NCBI GenBank assembly: GCA_024762755.1
Contig: JANTGX010000012.1
Location: 1-22,388 of the forward strand
Length of the DNA: 22,388 nucleotides
Direction of reading: 5' to 3'
From: Gammaproteobacteria bacterium
GTDB taxonomy: Bacteria; Pseudomonadota; Gammaproteobacteria; SZUA-152
A program made the translations under genes and the position numbers. Shown piece by piece: positions 1 through 6,700 of this stretch. The notes beneath the pieces are model-generated. The model worked only from the letters and a program-made list of their open reading frames with translations, did not search any database and was not told where the DNA came from. Positions within the stretch are counted from its first letter, which is position 1, and each line of letters begins with the position of its first letter.

Positions 1-43
1 AGGCATCGTGATGGCCGGGTTCGATGGTGTCTGCGAGAACAAA

Positions 44-60
44 AGCGAAAAGCGTGCCAG
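44..60 (-). promoter_or_regulatory. Possible sigma-54 (RpoN) promoter pointing left out of the window
   Basis: On the minus strand the sequence reads CTGGCACG, four bases, then TCGCT. The RpoN consensus is YTGGCACG-N4-TTGCW, so the invariant GG and GC doublets and their spacing are kept, with one mismatch (TTGC to TCGC). The bases upstream on that strand (61-105) are AT-rich. The gene it would drive is outside the window, so this is only a motif match. Confidence 0.3.
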
Positions 61-132
61 GTTTCGTCATAAAAAAATAAAAGCAGTATATACAAAGAGA
101 TGCGAGCTTTGCGCGCACCAGGCGCCAGTTTG

Positions 133-150
133 TTGTCAAATATCCGTCAC
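133..150 (+). promoter_or_regulatory. Putative Pho box (PhoB-binding site) upstream of the thioredoxin gene
   Basis: TTGTCAA-ATAT-CCGTCAC matches the PhoB consensus (CTGTCAT, AWAW, CTGTCAY) at 15 of 18 positions, including an A/T-only 4-base spacer. This is at least as good as the sites in front of phoB, pstS and pstC in this window. The hexamer 10 nt downstream (161-166, CCTAGA) is a poor -10, and the site is 208 bp from the start codon at 358. Promoter function is therefore less certain than the sequence match. Confidence 0.45.
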
Positions 151-241
151 CTGGGTCGGGCCTAGAGCGGCGGGAATATGGCCGGGGAGGGCGGGCTCTT
201 GCCGCCCGCCCGGCCTGCCGCGGGATCTGTGGTGGGGATAT

Positions 242-259
242 GGAGAGGTGGCCGAGAGG
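242..259 (+). other. 18-nt fragment resembling the 5' end of a serine tRNA
   Basis: The 18 bases at 242-259 match, from memory, the acceptor stem and start of the D arm of bacterial serine tRNAs, including the conserved GTGGCCGAG. Downstream, neither the anticodon arm nor the long variable arm nor a TPsiC arm can be made, so this is not a functional tRNA. It could be a remnant left by recombination at a tRNA-Ser attachment site, or chance. Confidence 0.3.
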
Positions 260-357
260 GACACGGTGTGGAATCTTTGACCGCCGCGCGCGTCTCACTC
301 TGACGCCGCACACATTTGGCTGCCTGTCACCGGTCCAGCCACGAAGAGGAGAGACCC

Positions 358-1389
358 ATGATGCAACGACTGTTATTGCTCTGCCTGCTGCCGATGGCGC
401 TGACCGCCGAGGCCGGTCTGCGTGAGGGTGAACTCAATCCCGACATGACCAACCCCGGGGCCATCGAGCACCCGGCCTGGTTCAAGACCTCCTTTCTCGA
501 CTTGAACGAAGACATCGCCGAGGCCAAGGCCGAGGGCAAGCGGGTGCTGCTCTATTTCTATCAGGACGGCTGCCCTTACTGCAAAAAGCTGCTGACGGTG
601 AATTTCCGCCAGCCCGAGATCGTTCGTCGGACGCAAGAGACCCTCGACGTGCTGGCGATCAACCTGTGGGGCGATCGCGAGGTCACGGATACGGATGGCG
701 AGACCCTCAGCGAGAAGGCGTTTGCGCGCAAGCGACGCGTCATGTTCACCCCCACCCTGTTGTTTCTCGACGAACAGGGGCGGGAGGCCTTGCGCATCAA
801 TGGCTATTACAAGCCGGAGAAATTCCGTGCCGCCCTGGACTACGTGGCTCAGCATCGCGAGGGCCGGGAGCGCTTCGCCGAGTTCTATCGTCGCCAGCAG
901 GCGGCGGCCAACGTGGCCGGCCCCCTGCACGACGAGCCCTTTTTCCGCCCTTTGAAGGAGCTACCCCGCGCGCCGGCCGGCGGCCATCGTCTGGTGATCT
1001 TCGAGCAGGGCAGCTGTGCCGATTGCGACGAGTTGCACGAGGATATCCTGCAGCGCCCAGAGACCCGGGCCCTGCTGCGCCGCTTCGCCGTCTTTCAGGT
1101 GAACATGTGGGCCGATACGCCCCTGGTGACGCCGGACGGTCAACGCCTCTCGGCGCGCGACTGGGCGGGGCGGCTGGACATCAAGTACACGCCGACGCTG
1201 GTGTTCTTCGATGCCGAGGGGCGTGAGGTATTTCGCAGCGAGGCCTATCTCAAGGCCTTCCATATACAGTCGGCCCTGGATTACGTGGCCTCGGGGGCCT
1301 ACCGCAAACAGCCGGAGTTCCAGCGCTACATCGACGAGCGTGCCGAGCATCTGCGTGAGCAGGGCGTGAGCATCGACCTCATGCGCTGA
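358..1389 (+). CDS. Secreted tandem-thioredoxin-fold protein (SoxW/DsbD-gamma-like)
   Basis: A 343-residue protein with two thioredoxin-like domains, probably a periplasmic disulfide reductase or oxidant-handling protein. Residues 1-19 form a signal peptide (leucine-rich core, cleavage after AEA). Domain 1 (about 45-180) has CPYC at 72-75 and a cis-Pro loop (FTPTLLF). Domain 2 (about 200-320) has CADC at 220-223 and the matching loop (YTPTLVF). The halves align along their length (for example INLWGD/VNMWAD and AALDYVA/SALDYVA), so the gene arose by internal duplication. The start at 358 is chosen for the GAGGAG-type ribosome site just upstream and because the signal peptide begins there. A Pho box lies upstream at 133-150. 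Related proteins occur in sulfur-oxidising bacteria, but no sox genes are visible here, so the partner is unknown. Confidence 0.85.
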   Translation: MMQRLLLLCLLPMALTAEAGLREGELNPDMTNPGAIEHPAWFKTSFLDLNEDIAEAKAEGKRVLLYFYQDGCPYCKKLLTVNFRQPEIVRRTQETLDVLAINLWGDREVTDTDGETLSEKAFARKRRVMFTPTLLFLDEQGREALRINGYYKPEKFRAALDYVAQHREGRERFAEFYRRQQAAANVAGPLHDEPFFRPLKELPRAPAGGHRLVIFEQGSCADCDELHEDILQRPETRALLRRFAVFQVNMWADTPLVTPDGQRLSARDWAGRLDIKYTPTLVFFDAEGREVFRSEAYLKAFHIQSALDYVASGAYRKQPEFQRYIDERAEHLREQGVSIDLMR

Positions 1390-1393
1390 GGGT

Positions 1394-3349
1394 TCAGCCG
1401 CCGAGGTTGTTGCGCACGGCGCTGAAGAAACAGTAACAGCCCTTGCCGCGGCGCTTGGCCTCGTACATGGCCTGGTCGGCGCGTTCCAGCAGGACGTCCA
1501 CGTCCTCGCCGTCCTGAGGGTAGACGGCGATGCCGGCGCTGCCGCCGACGCGCAGGGGGCCATCGGCGCTGGGGACCTCCAGCTTCAGGCTGTCGACGAT
1601 GCGCTGCGCCAGGCGCGCCAGGATCTCTGCTGATTCCAGTCCGTTGAACACCACCGCGAATTCGTCGCCACCCAGGCGCGCCACCGTATCGTCCTCGCGC
1701 ACGCAGGCACGCAACTGTGCCGCGGCCTTGCCCAGCAGCTTGTCACCAGTGGCGTGGCCGAGGGTGTCGTTGACCGCCTTGAAGCCGTCCAGATCCACAT
1801 ACATGACCGCCATCAGGGTGCCGTTGCGGTGGGCGCGGGCCCGCGCACTGCGCAGGCGGTCGTGGAACAGCATGCGATTGGGCAGGCTGGTGAGCTGGTC
1901 GAAGTGGGCCAGCAGTTCCAGGCGGTCCTCATTCTCCTTCAAGTGGCTGATGTCGGAGTAGGTCGCCACGTAGTGGGTGACCACGCCCTGGGCATTGTGC
2001 ACCGCGCTGAAGGTCCCCAAGCTGGGCTGGGCCTCGCCGCTGCGGTGGCGGATCCAGACCTCGCCCTGCCAGTGGCTCTCTTCGCCGAGGACCTGGCACA
2101 CCTCGTGATAGAAGGCCTCGTCGTGCTGGTCGGCGCTGAACATGTGCGGTGTCTGCCCCATGAGGTCCTCGCGGGAATAACCGGTGAGGCGGCAGAAGGC
2201 GGCATTCATGTCCACTATGTGCAGGTTCTCGTCGGTGACCAGGATGGCCTCCGCCGTGAGTTCGAACACCTGCTGGGTGAGGCGCAGGCGCTGCTCGGCC
2301 TGGCGTTTTTCCGTGACGTCGCGAATGGCCGCGATGGCCAGCGGTTTCCCCTCGTAGGTGGTGAAGCTCAGGCTGACCTCGACAGGAAATTCCTCCCCGG
2401 CCTTGTTCACCGCCACCAGGGGCCGGTTCTTGTTCATGGGCCGCTGGCTGAGGTGGCGGAAGAAGCCCTGGCGCATGCCCACGTGGGCCTGGCGCAGGTG
2501 GTTTGGTATCAGCGCCTCGATGCTCAGGCCTTGCATCTCCTCGGCGTCATAGCCGAAGAGCGAGAGACTGAGGGCGTTGACGCCCTGGATGCCGCCCTCT
2601 TCATCCACGATGAGCCAGGCATCCGGTGCCGCCTCCACCAGGGATTCGGCGTAGTTGCGTGCCGCGGCGGCCTGTTCCGTGGCCTGCATCAGACGGCGCA
2701 GGAAGACGATCAGGAGCCCGGCGACCAGGGCGATGAGGGGGACCAGGAGCACCCCGCGGTTGGTGTAGTCGAGGGTCGCATTCAGGGCCTGGCTGGTCTG
2801 TTGTTCGTGGCGCTGGGCCTGCGCCAGGGCATTGCGGGTGAGGAAGTCGATGGCCGCCAGGGCCGGCGTGTCGTTCACCTGCACGTGGATCTCGATCTGT
2901 CGTGGGCTGTTGCCCTCGCTCACCAGCTTGCGGGCGAAGTCGAACTTGGCGCGGTAGATACGGACGGTATGGTTGAGGCGGTCCAGGGCCGCGCGCTCCG
3001 CCTCGCTGGGCTGCAGGGCGTAGTAGTCCTCGATGGCGTGTTCGGTCTGGTGCAGGTCCGCCTCAATCTGCGCGGGCAGGTCGTCGGTCTGGTGCAGGAT
3101 GTAGTTCTTGAAGTGGTGGATGAAGCCGCCATAACCCAGGTGGCGATTGATGCGGGCAAGGGCGTTGTTGGCGCCGGCGAGATAGTGGTTGAAGTCCACC
3201 CAGCGTGCTTCCACCTGCACGATGCGACTGCGGGTCTCGAGGCCAAAGGCCAACAACACCGCCATGAGGGCGGCGGCGATGAAGGTAATGGCGATGGTCT
3301 TGGCGCGTAGGCCCATGGTCCGTGCAACCTGCTGATCCAGTAGGGGCAT
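1394..3349 (-). CDS. Membrane-bound PAS-PAS-GGDEF diguanylate cyclase
   Basis: A roughly 651-residue sensor that should make cyclic di-GMP from two GTP. Order: a membrane segment (about 16-38), a largely helical periplasmic sensor region (about 40-198), a second membrane segment (about 199-221), PAS 1 (about 230-345), PAS 2 (about 360-475), and a GGDEF domain (about 485-645). The GGDEF motif is intact at about 560-564, with a product-inhibition site REDD five residues upstream, so the enzyme is probably active and feedback inhibited. There is no EAL domain. Candidate starts are GTG at 3352, ATG at 3349 and ATG at 3316; none has a strong ribosome site, and all precede the first membrane helix. 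A sigma-28-like promoter lies at 3382-3408. The 3' end faces the thioredoxin gene with only 4 bp between stop codons. The sensed signal is unknown. Confidence 0.9.
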   Translation of the reverse strand: MPLLDQQVARTMGLRAKTIAITFIAAALMAVLLAFGLETRSRIVQVEARWVDFNHYLAGANNALARINRHLGYGGFIHHFKNYILHQTDDLPAQIEADLHQTEHAIEDYYALQPSEAERAALDRLNHTVRIYRAKFDFARKLVSEGNSPRQIEIHVQVNDTPALAAIDFLTRNALAQAQRHEQQTSQALNATLDYTNRGVLLVPLIALVAGLLIVFLRRLMQATEQAAAARNYAESLVEAAPDAWLIVDEEGGIQGVNALSLSLFGYDAEEMQGLSIEALIPNHLRQAHVGMRQGFFRHLSQRPMNKNRPLVAVNKAGEEFPVEVSLSFTTYEGKPLAIAAIRDVTEKRQAEQRLRLTQQVFELTAEAILVTDENLHIVDMNAAFCRLTGYSREDLMGQTPHMFSADQHDEAFYHEVCQVLGEESHWQGEVWIRHRSGEAQPSLGTFSAVHNAQGVVTHYVATYSDISHLKENEDRLELLAHFDQLTSLPNRMLFHDRLRSARARAHRNGTLMAVMYVDLDGFKAVNDTLGHATGDKLLGKAAAQLRACVREDDTVARLGGDEFAVVFNGLESAEILARLAQRIVDSLKLEVPSADGPLRVGGSAGIAVYPQDGEDVDVLLERADQAMYEAKRRGKGCYCFFSAVRNNLGG

Positions 3350-3381
3350 CACCCGGGGGTGGCGGGCATGCCTTCGTCACT

Positions 3382-3408
3382 ACATCGGCAGATGGGGAGG
3401 CAAGTTTA
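3382..3408 (-). promoter_or_regulatory. Sigma-28 (FliA)-like promoter for the GGDEF gene
   Basis: On the minus strand TAAACTTG is followed by exactly 11 bases and then GCCGATGT. The FliA consensus is TAAAGTTT-N11-GCCGATAA, so both halves match at 6 of 8 positions, including the whole TAAA and GCCGAT cores and the spacing. It points into the GGDEF gene, with transcription expected to begin about 20-25 nt before its first start codon. This would place the cyclase in the motility regulon. Confidence 0.5.
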
Positions 3409-3487
3409 CTTTTGCGCTGTGGGGCGCCGCTCGCCGTTGGGTCTGCGGCCGGCCATGGCCGCGCCGATCTTGCTCGACCCCCAGGAC

Positions 3488-3651
3488 CTAGTGGTCCATG
3501 CGGAAACTTATGTCACTGTTCGCTGCGTGAGAAGGCGCATTTCTGCGTTGGCAAAACTCGAAATGGTGCCCCCATTCCAGCATTTTGCCGCCTTGCTCTG
3601 TCCCTTCTCACTGTGCTCCTTAGTCACAGAACTTCCCGCATGGACCACTAG
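3488..3651. mobile_element. CTAG-flanked palindromic MITE-like element
   Basis: A 156-bp unit (3492-3647) has perfect 12-nt terminal inverted repeats, TGGTCCATGCGG at 3492-3503 and its complement at 3636-3647. It is flanked on both sides by CTAG (3488-3491 and 3648-3651), consistent with a 4-bp target duplication. The inside is also imperfectly palindromic about 3569.5: GTGAGAAGG, GGCAAAA (3550-3556 with 3583-3589) and AATGG/CCATT (3562-3566 with 3572-3576) pair across the same axis. As RNA or single-stranded DNA it could fold into one long hairpin. It has no credible coding sequence. The right CTAG includes the stop codon of the neighbouring SDR gene. A TA duplication with 13-nt repeats fits equally well. 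The transposase family is unknown. Confidence 0.65.
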
Positions 3652-4394
3652 TGGTCCTGCGCGCTCAGCCGCTGGCCGGTGACGGCCGCGCTGTCGGGGC
3701 CCATGAGGTAGAGGTAGGGGGCCATCAGCGCATCGGCCTCGGGCAGGCGGTTGGGGTCTTCGCCGGGGTAGGCCAGGGCGCGCAGCCGGCCGCGTAGCGG
3801 GCCGGGGTCGAGACTGTTGACGCGGACGGCGGTATTGCCTTCCAGTTCGTCGGCCAGGGTCTCCATGAGGTTTTCCACCGCAGCATGGCTGATGCCGTAG
3901 GCGCCCCAGTAGGCCTTGCCCTGGCGGCCGCGACGGTCGCCGCTGAAGATCACCGAGGCGTCGGGCGCCTGGCGCAGCAGGGGCAGGCAGCTGCGCGTGA
4001 CCAGGTAGGCACCGTTGAGATTGACCTGCATGACCCGCGACCAGAGGTTGAGGTCGTAGTGCTCCAGGGGGGTGAGGGTGCCGAGCATGCCGGCGGCATG
4101 CAGGATACCGTCGAGGCGACCGAACTCGTGCTCGAGCATCTCGGCGACGCGCAGGTACTGTTCCGGCGGGGCCTTTTCCAGATCCAGCGGACAGATGGCC
4201 GGCAGGGGATGACCGTCGGCGATGATGGCGTCGTAGAGCTGTTCCATCTTCACCTGGCGGTTGTCCAGCAGCACCACCGTGGCGCCATGGGCGGCAAAGG
4301 CGCGCGCCGCGGCGCTACCCACGGCGCCGGCGGCCCCGGTGATCAATATCACGCGTTCGTGCAACAGGTCTGCGGGGGCTTGATAGTCGTTCAT
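3648..4394 (-). CDS. YciK-like short-chain dehydrogenase with altered active site
   Basis: A 248-residue Rossmann-fold protein of the SDR family, closest to YciK by overall pattern (RQGKAYWGAYG). The nucleotide-binding glycine motif is intact (TGAAGAVG from residue 19) and the active-site Asn (N125) and Tyr (Y166) are present. The usual Lys four residues after Tyr is His (H170), and the usual catalytic Ser 13 residues before Tyr is Asp (D153). NAG is replaced by AAG. The reaction is therefore doubtful, and it may be a pseudoenzyme or have changed chemistry. Its ATG overlaps the hpnE stop (ATGA), so it is the third gene of the hpnD-hpnE operon. A role in hopanoid or squalene metabolism is suggested only by position. 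Its TAG stop lies in the CTAG repeat flanking the MITE-like element. Confidence 0.85.
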   Translation of the reverse strand: MNDYQAPADLLHERVILITGAAGAVGSAAARAFAAHGATVVLLDNRQVKMEQLYDAIIADGHPLPAICPLDLEKAPPEQYLRVAEMLEHEFGRLDGILHAAGMLGTLTPLEHYDLNLWSRVMQVNLNGAYLVTRSCLPLLRQAPDASVIFSGDRRGRQGKAYWGAYGISHAAVENLMETLADELEGNTAVRVNSLDPGPLRGRLRALAYPGEDPNRLPEADALMAPYLYLMGPDSAAVTGQRLSAQDH

Positions 4395-5734
4395 GGGCGG
4401 TTTCCTGGGGTCGGAGTTGATGGCCGTCTGGCGACCGCCTGGGCGGCGCCGAGGCCGCTGCGCACGGCCCCTTCGAGGGTGGCCGGCAGGCCGGTGTCGG
4501 TGTAGTCGCCGGCCAGCCAGAGGCCCTCCAGGGCGGTGGCGTGGCTGGGGCGCAGGGCGTTGACGCCCACCCGGGCGGCTAGGGTAGCGCGTTTCTCACG
4601 GATGATCTGGTGGGCCTGCGGCGCTGGCCAGGCCGGAAACAGCCGCGCCAACTCGCCGCTCACCCGGGTGGCGAGCTGCGCGTTGTCCAGCGCCATGTGC
4701 GGGCCGTCGCCGCTGATCACCACCGCCATGAGCCCGGGCTGTCCGTACAGGCGGCGGTCGAACACCCATTGGCCGAGGCTGCCCAGGCTGCCCAGCATGG
4801 GCTGGGGCAGGCGCACCTGCGCGGGATAGCGCAGATAGATGGTACAGATGGGGTATTGGGCCAGCTGGGCGAGGCGCCCCGCCTCGGCGTGCAGGGCGGG
4901 CTGAGTTTGCAGCAGGGCGAGGGTGGCGGAAGGCGGCGTGGCCAGGATCACCTGGCTGGCGGCCTGCGGGCCGCGGTTGGTGAGGACGCCGGTGATGCGG
5001 CCGCCGCGCCGCTGCAGGCCGCTGACGCGTTGGCCCAGGTGGACCCGTCCACCATGGCGTTCGATGTAGTCCATGGCCGGGGTGGGCAGGATCTCGCCCA
5101 GCGGGCGGCGGGTGAACAGCAGGTCCGAGTCGCGCCGGTTGTATCTGAAACTCTCTCCCAGGGTGCGCAGGAAGATCTGCGCCGAGGCCTCGTGCAGATG
5201 GGTGTTGAGGGCGCCCAGGCAGAGGGGTTGCCACAGGCCCTCGATCAGCGCTGGGGGTTGGCGGTGTTGGTGCAGCAGTGTGGCGACGCTCTGGTCCTCG
5301 TCCAGGCTGAAGTCCTGACGTTGCAGGGCGTGGCTGAAGCGCAGCGCGGCGAAGCGCTCGGCCGGCCGCAAGCCGCGGGCGTTGAGCAGGCCCCAGGCCA
5401 GGTGCAGGGGGGCGGGCAGGGCGGCCGTGCGCAGGTGCAGTGCGTGGCCATCGGCATGGCGCAGGCTGAGGTTCAGGGGCCGACGCAGGAACACCGCGTC
5501 TTCCGCCACGTCGAGCAGGCGCAGCAGGTCGAGGGTGGATTCGTAGGCGCCGAGCAGCAGGTGTTGGCCATTGTCCAGGGTCTGCCCGTCGATCTGCACA
5601 CTGCGCGCGCGGCCGCCGAGCTGGCGGGCCGATTCGAGCAGGCGGACGGGGATGCCCTGGCGGGCCAGGGTCACGCTGGCGGCCAGTCCGGCCCAGCCGC
5701 CGCCGACCACCACCACCGGTGCGTCCGGTTTCAT
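4391..5734 (-). CDS. hpnE: Hydroxysqualene dehydroxylase (squalene-associated FAD-dependent desaturase)
   Basis: A 447-residue flavoprotein of the HpnE family. In the characterised pathway HpnD, HpnC and HpnE convert two farnesyl diphosphates to squalene; HpnE removes the hydroxyl of hydroxysqualene with FAD. The N-terminus carries the dinucleotide-binding signature (VVVVGGGWAGLAAS, residues 6-19) followed by the acidic ribose-binding residue and GGRA, and the C-terminal FAD motif (LWLAGDYTDTGLPATLEGAV) is intact. Length is normal for the family. The start at 5734 is where the FAD fold begins; its ATG overlaps the hpnD stop (ATGA), implying translational coupling. The open frame continues far upstream inside hpnD, but that part is antiparallel-frame noise. 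A phytoene-desaturase-like role in carotenoid synthesis is a weaker alternative. Confidence 0.88.
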   Translation of the reverse strand: MKPDAPVVVVGGGWAGLAASVTLARQGIPVRLLESARQLGGRARSVQIDGQTLDNGQHLLLGAYESTLDLLRLLDVAEDAVFLRRPLNLSLRHADGHALHLRTAALPAPLHLAWGLLNARGLRPAERFAALRFSHALQRQDFSLDEDQSVATLLHQHRQPPALIEGLWQPLCLGALNTHLHEASAQIFLRTLGESFRYNRRDSDLLFTRRPLGEILPTPAMDYIERHGGRVHLGQRVSGLQRRGGRITGVLTNRGPQAASQVILATPPSATLALLQTQPALHAEAGRLAQLAQYPICTIYLRYPAQVRLPQPMLGSLGSLGQWVFDRRLYGQPGLMAVVISGDGPHMALDNAQLATRVSGELARLFPAWPAPQAHQIIREKRATLAARVGVNALRPSHATALEGLWLAGDYTDTGLPATLEGAVRSGLGAAQAVARRPSTPTPGNRP

Positions 5735-6594
5735 GCGCCGTGGTGGCGACGCTGTCGGCGCCGCTCGCGGCGCGCCGTGCGCCAGGCCAGCCAGAACTTG
5801 TGCAGGGGGCTGAGGCTGACCCGCCGACTGAGTACCGCCTGTGGCTCGCGGGCGATCTCGTGCAGCAGGCGGCGGTAGATGGTGGCCATGATCAGACCGC
5901 TGCGCTGGGCCGGACGGTCGGCCTCGGGCAGCTGTTCGAGGGCACGGTCGTAGTAGTCGTCGGCGCGCCGGGCCTGGAATTCCAGCAGCCGGCGCATGGG
6001 CTCGCTGGCGCGTCCCTGCAGGACATCCTGTTCCTCGACGCCGAAGCGGGCCAGCTCGTCCAGCGGCAGGTAGATGCGGCCGCGGCTGGCGTCTTCTCCC
6101 ACGTCGCGCAGGATGTTGGTGAGCTGGAAGGCCAGCCCCAGGTTGTGCGCATACTTGAGGCTGGCGCGGTCGTCGTAGCCGAAGATCTCCGCCGAGAGTA
6201 GGCCGACCACACCGGCCACGCGGTAGCAGTACAGGTTCAGCTCGCGGAAGCTGGCGTAGCGCACCCGGCCGAGGTCCATTGCCATGCCGTCGATGATCTC
6301 GAGGAAGTGCTCCTGCGGCAGGTCGTAGCGGGCGAGGGCGGTCTGCAGGGCCTGGCCCACCGGGTGGCTGGCCTGGCCGGCGAAGGTGCGGGCGATCTCG
6401 CCGCGCCACCAGTCGAGGGTCTGACGGGCCACGGCCTCGTCACGGCATTCGTCCACCACGTCGTCGACCTCACGGCAGAAGGCGTACAGGGCGGTGATGG
6501 CCTGGCGCTGCTCGGGGGGCAGGAAGAGAAAGCTGTAATAGAAGCTGGAGCCGCTGCTGGCGGCCTTCTCCTGACAATAGGCGTCGGGGGTCAT
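5731..6594 (-). CDS. hpnD: Presqualene diphosphate synthase
   Basis: A 287-residue trans-isoprenyl diphosphate synthase of the squalene/phytoene synthase family, expected to condense two farnesyl diphosphates to presqualene diphosphate. Both Asp-rich Mg-diphosphate motifs are visible: DDVVDE at 44-49 and DVGED at 164-168 followed by RGRIYLP, which is characteristic of HpnD. The start at 6594 (MTPDAYC) matches where homologues begin; the frame stays open further upstream but that part overlaps the divergent promoter region. It is the first gene of an operon with hpnE and an SDR gene. No hpnC partner lies next to it. A near-consensus TATAAT lies about 50 bases upstream. Phytoene synthase (CrtB) is a less likely alternative. 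Confidence 0.88.
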   Translation of the reverse strand: MTPDAYCQEKAASSGSSFYYSFLFLPPEQRQAITALYAFCREVDDVVDECRDEAVARQTLDWWRGEIARTFAGQASHPVGQALQTALARYDLPQEHFLEIIDGMAMDLGRVRYASFRELNLYCYRVAGVVGLLSAEIFGYDDRASLKYAHNLGLAFQLTNILRDVGEDASRGRIYLPLDELARFGVEEQDVLQGRASEPMRRLLEFQARRADDYYDRALEQLPEADRPAQRSGLIMATIYRRLLHEIAREPQAVLSRRVSLSPLHKFWLAWRTARRERRRQRRHHGA

Positions 6595-6642
6595 GGGGGC
6601 GCGGCACTGGATGGGTGAACGATGTGTGGGCTGTCTTGACGT

Positions 6643-6648
6643 ATTATA
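6643..6648 (-). promoter_or_regulatory. Candidate -10 element for the hpnD-hpnE operon
   Basis: A perfect TATAAT is present on the minus strand, 48 bases upstream of the hpnD start, in the short space between divergent genes. No good -35 hexamer lies 16-18 bases upstream, so the promoter may be weak or activator dependent. Confidence 0.35.
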
Positions 6649-6700
6649 CGCGCCAATCCGCTTGCCGACGCCAGCCTCATCAACCGCCTTGGAGCCCACC

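Larger units (their letters stand above)
1..357. other. Non-coding leader region upstream of the thioredoxin gene
   Basis: No convincing gene lies here: the one long open frame (8-280) has no ribosome site and an amino-acid make-up unlike a real protein. The stretch contains an AT-rich patch (about 69-105) unusual for this GC-rich window, a Pho-box match (133-150), a GC-rich hairpin (arms 190-196 and 204-210, 7-nt loop, no T-run), and an 18-nt match to the 5' end of serine tRNAs (242-259). Reading leftward, a sigma-54-like promoter occurs at 44-60. The ribosome-binding site of the thioredoxin gene lies just before 358. Confidence 0.6.

Noticed and set aside
8..280. Open frame of 90 codons at the left edge
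   Set aside because: No ribosome site, odd composition (Cys-, Arg- and Trp-rich), and it runs through the Pho box and the tRNA-like fragment.
1754..3310. 518-codon open frame opposite the GGDEF gene
   Set aside because: It is the antisense shadow of a well-supported GC-rich gene; its composition is low-complexity and no domain is recognisable.
3322..3682. Two open frames across the palindromic element
   Set aside because: They run through inverted repeats and the promoter region, have no ribosome site and resemble nothing.
5735..6409. N-terminal extension of hpnE inside hpnD
   Set aside because: Extension is Arg/Pro/Ala-rich frame noise overlapping hpnD; the FAD fold starts right at the ATG at 5734.
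6636..6641. TTGACG as a -35 for the aldolase gene
   Set aside because: No -10 lies 16-18 bases downstream (the sequence there is GC-rich); only the minus-strand TATAAT is convincing.
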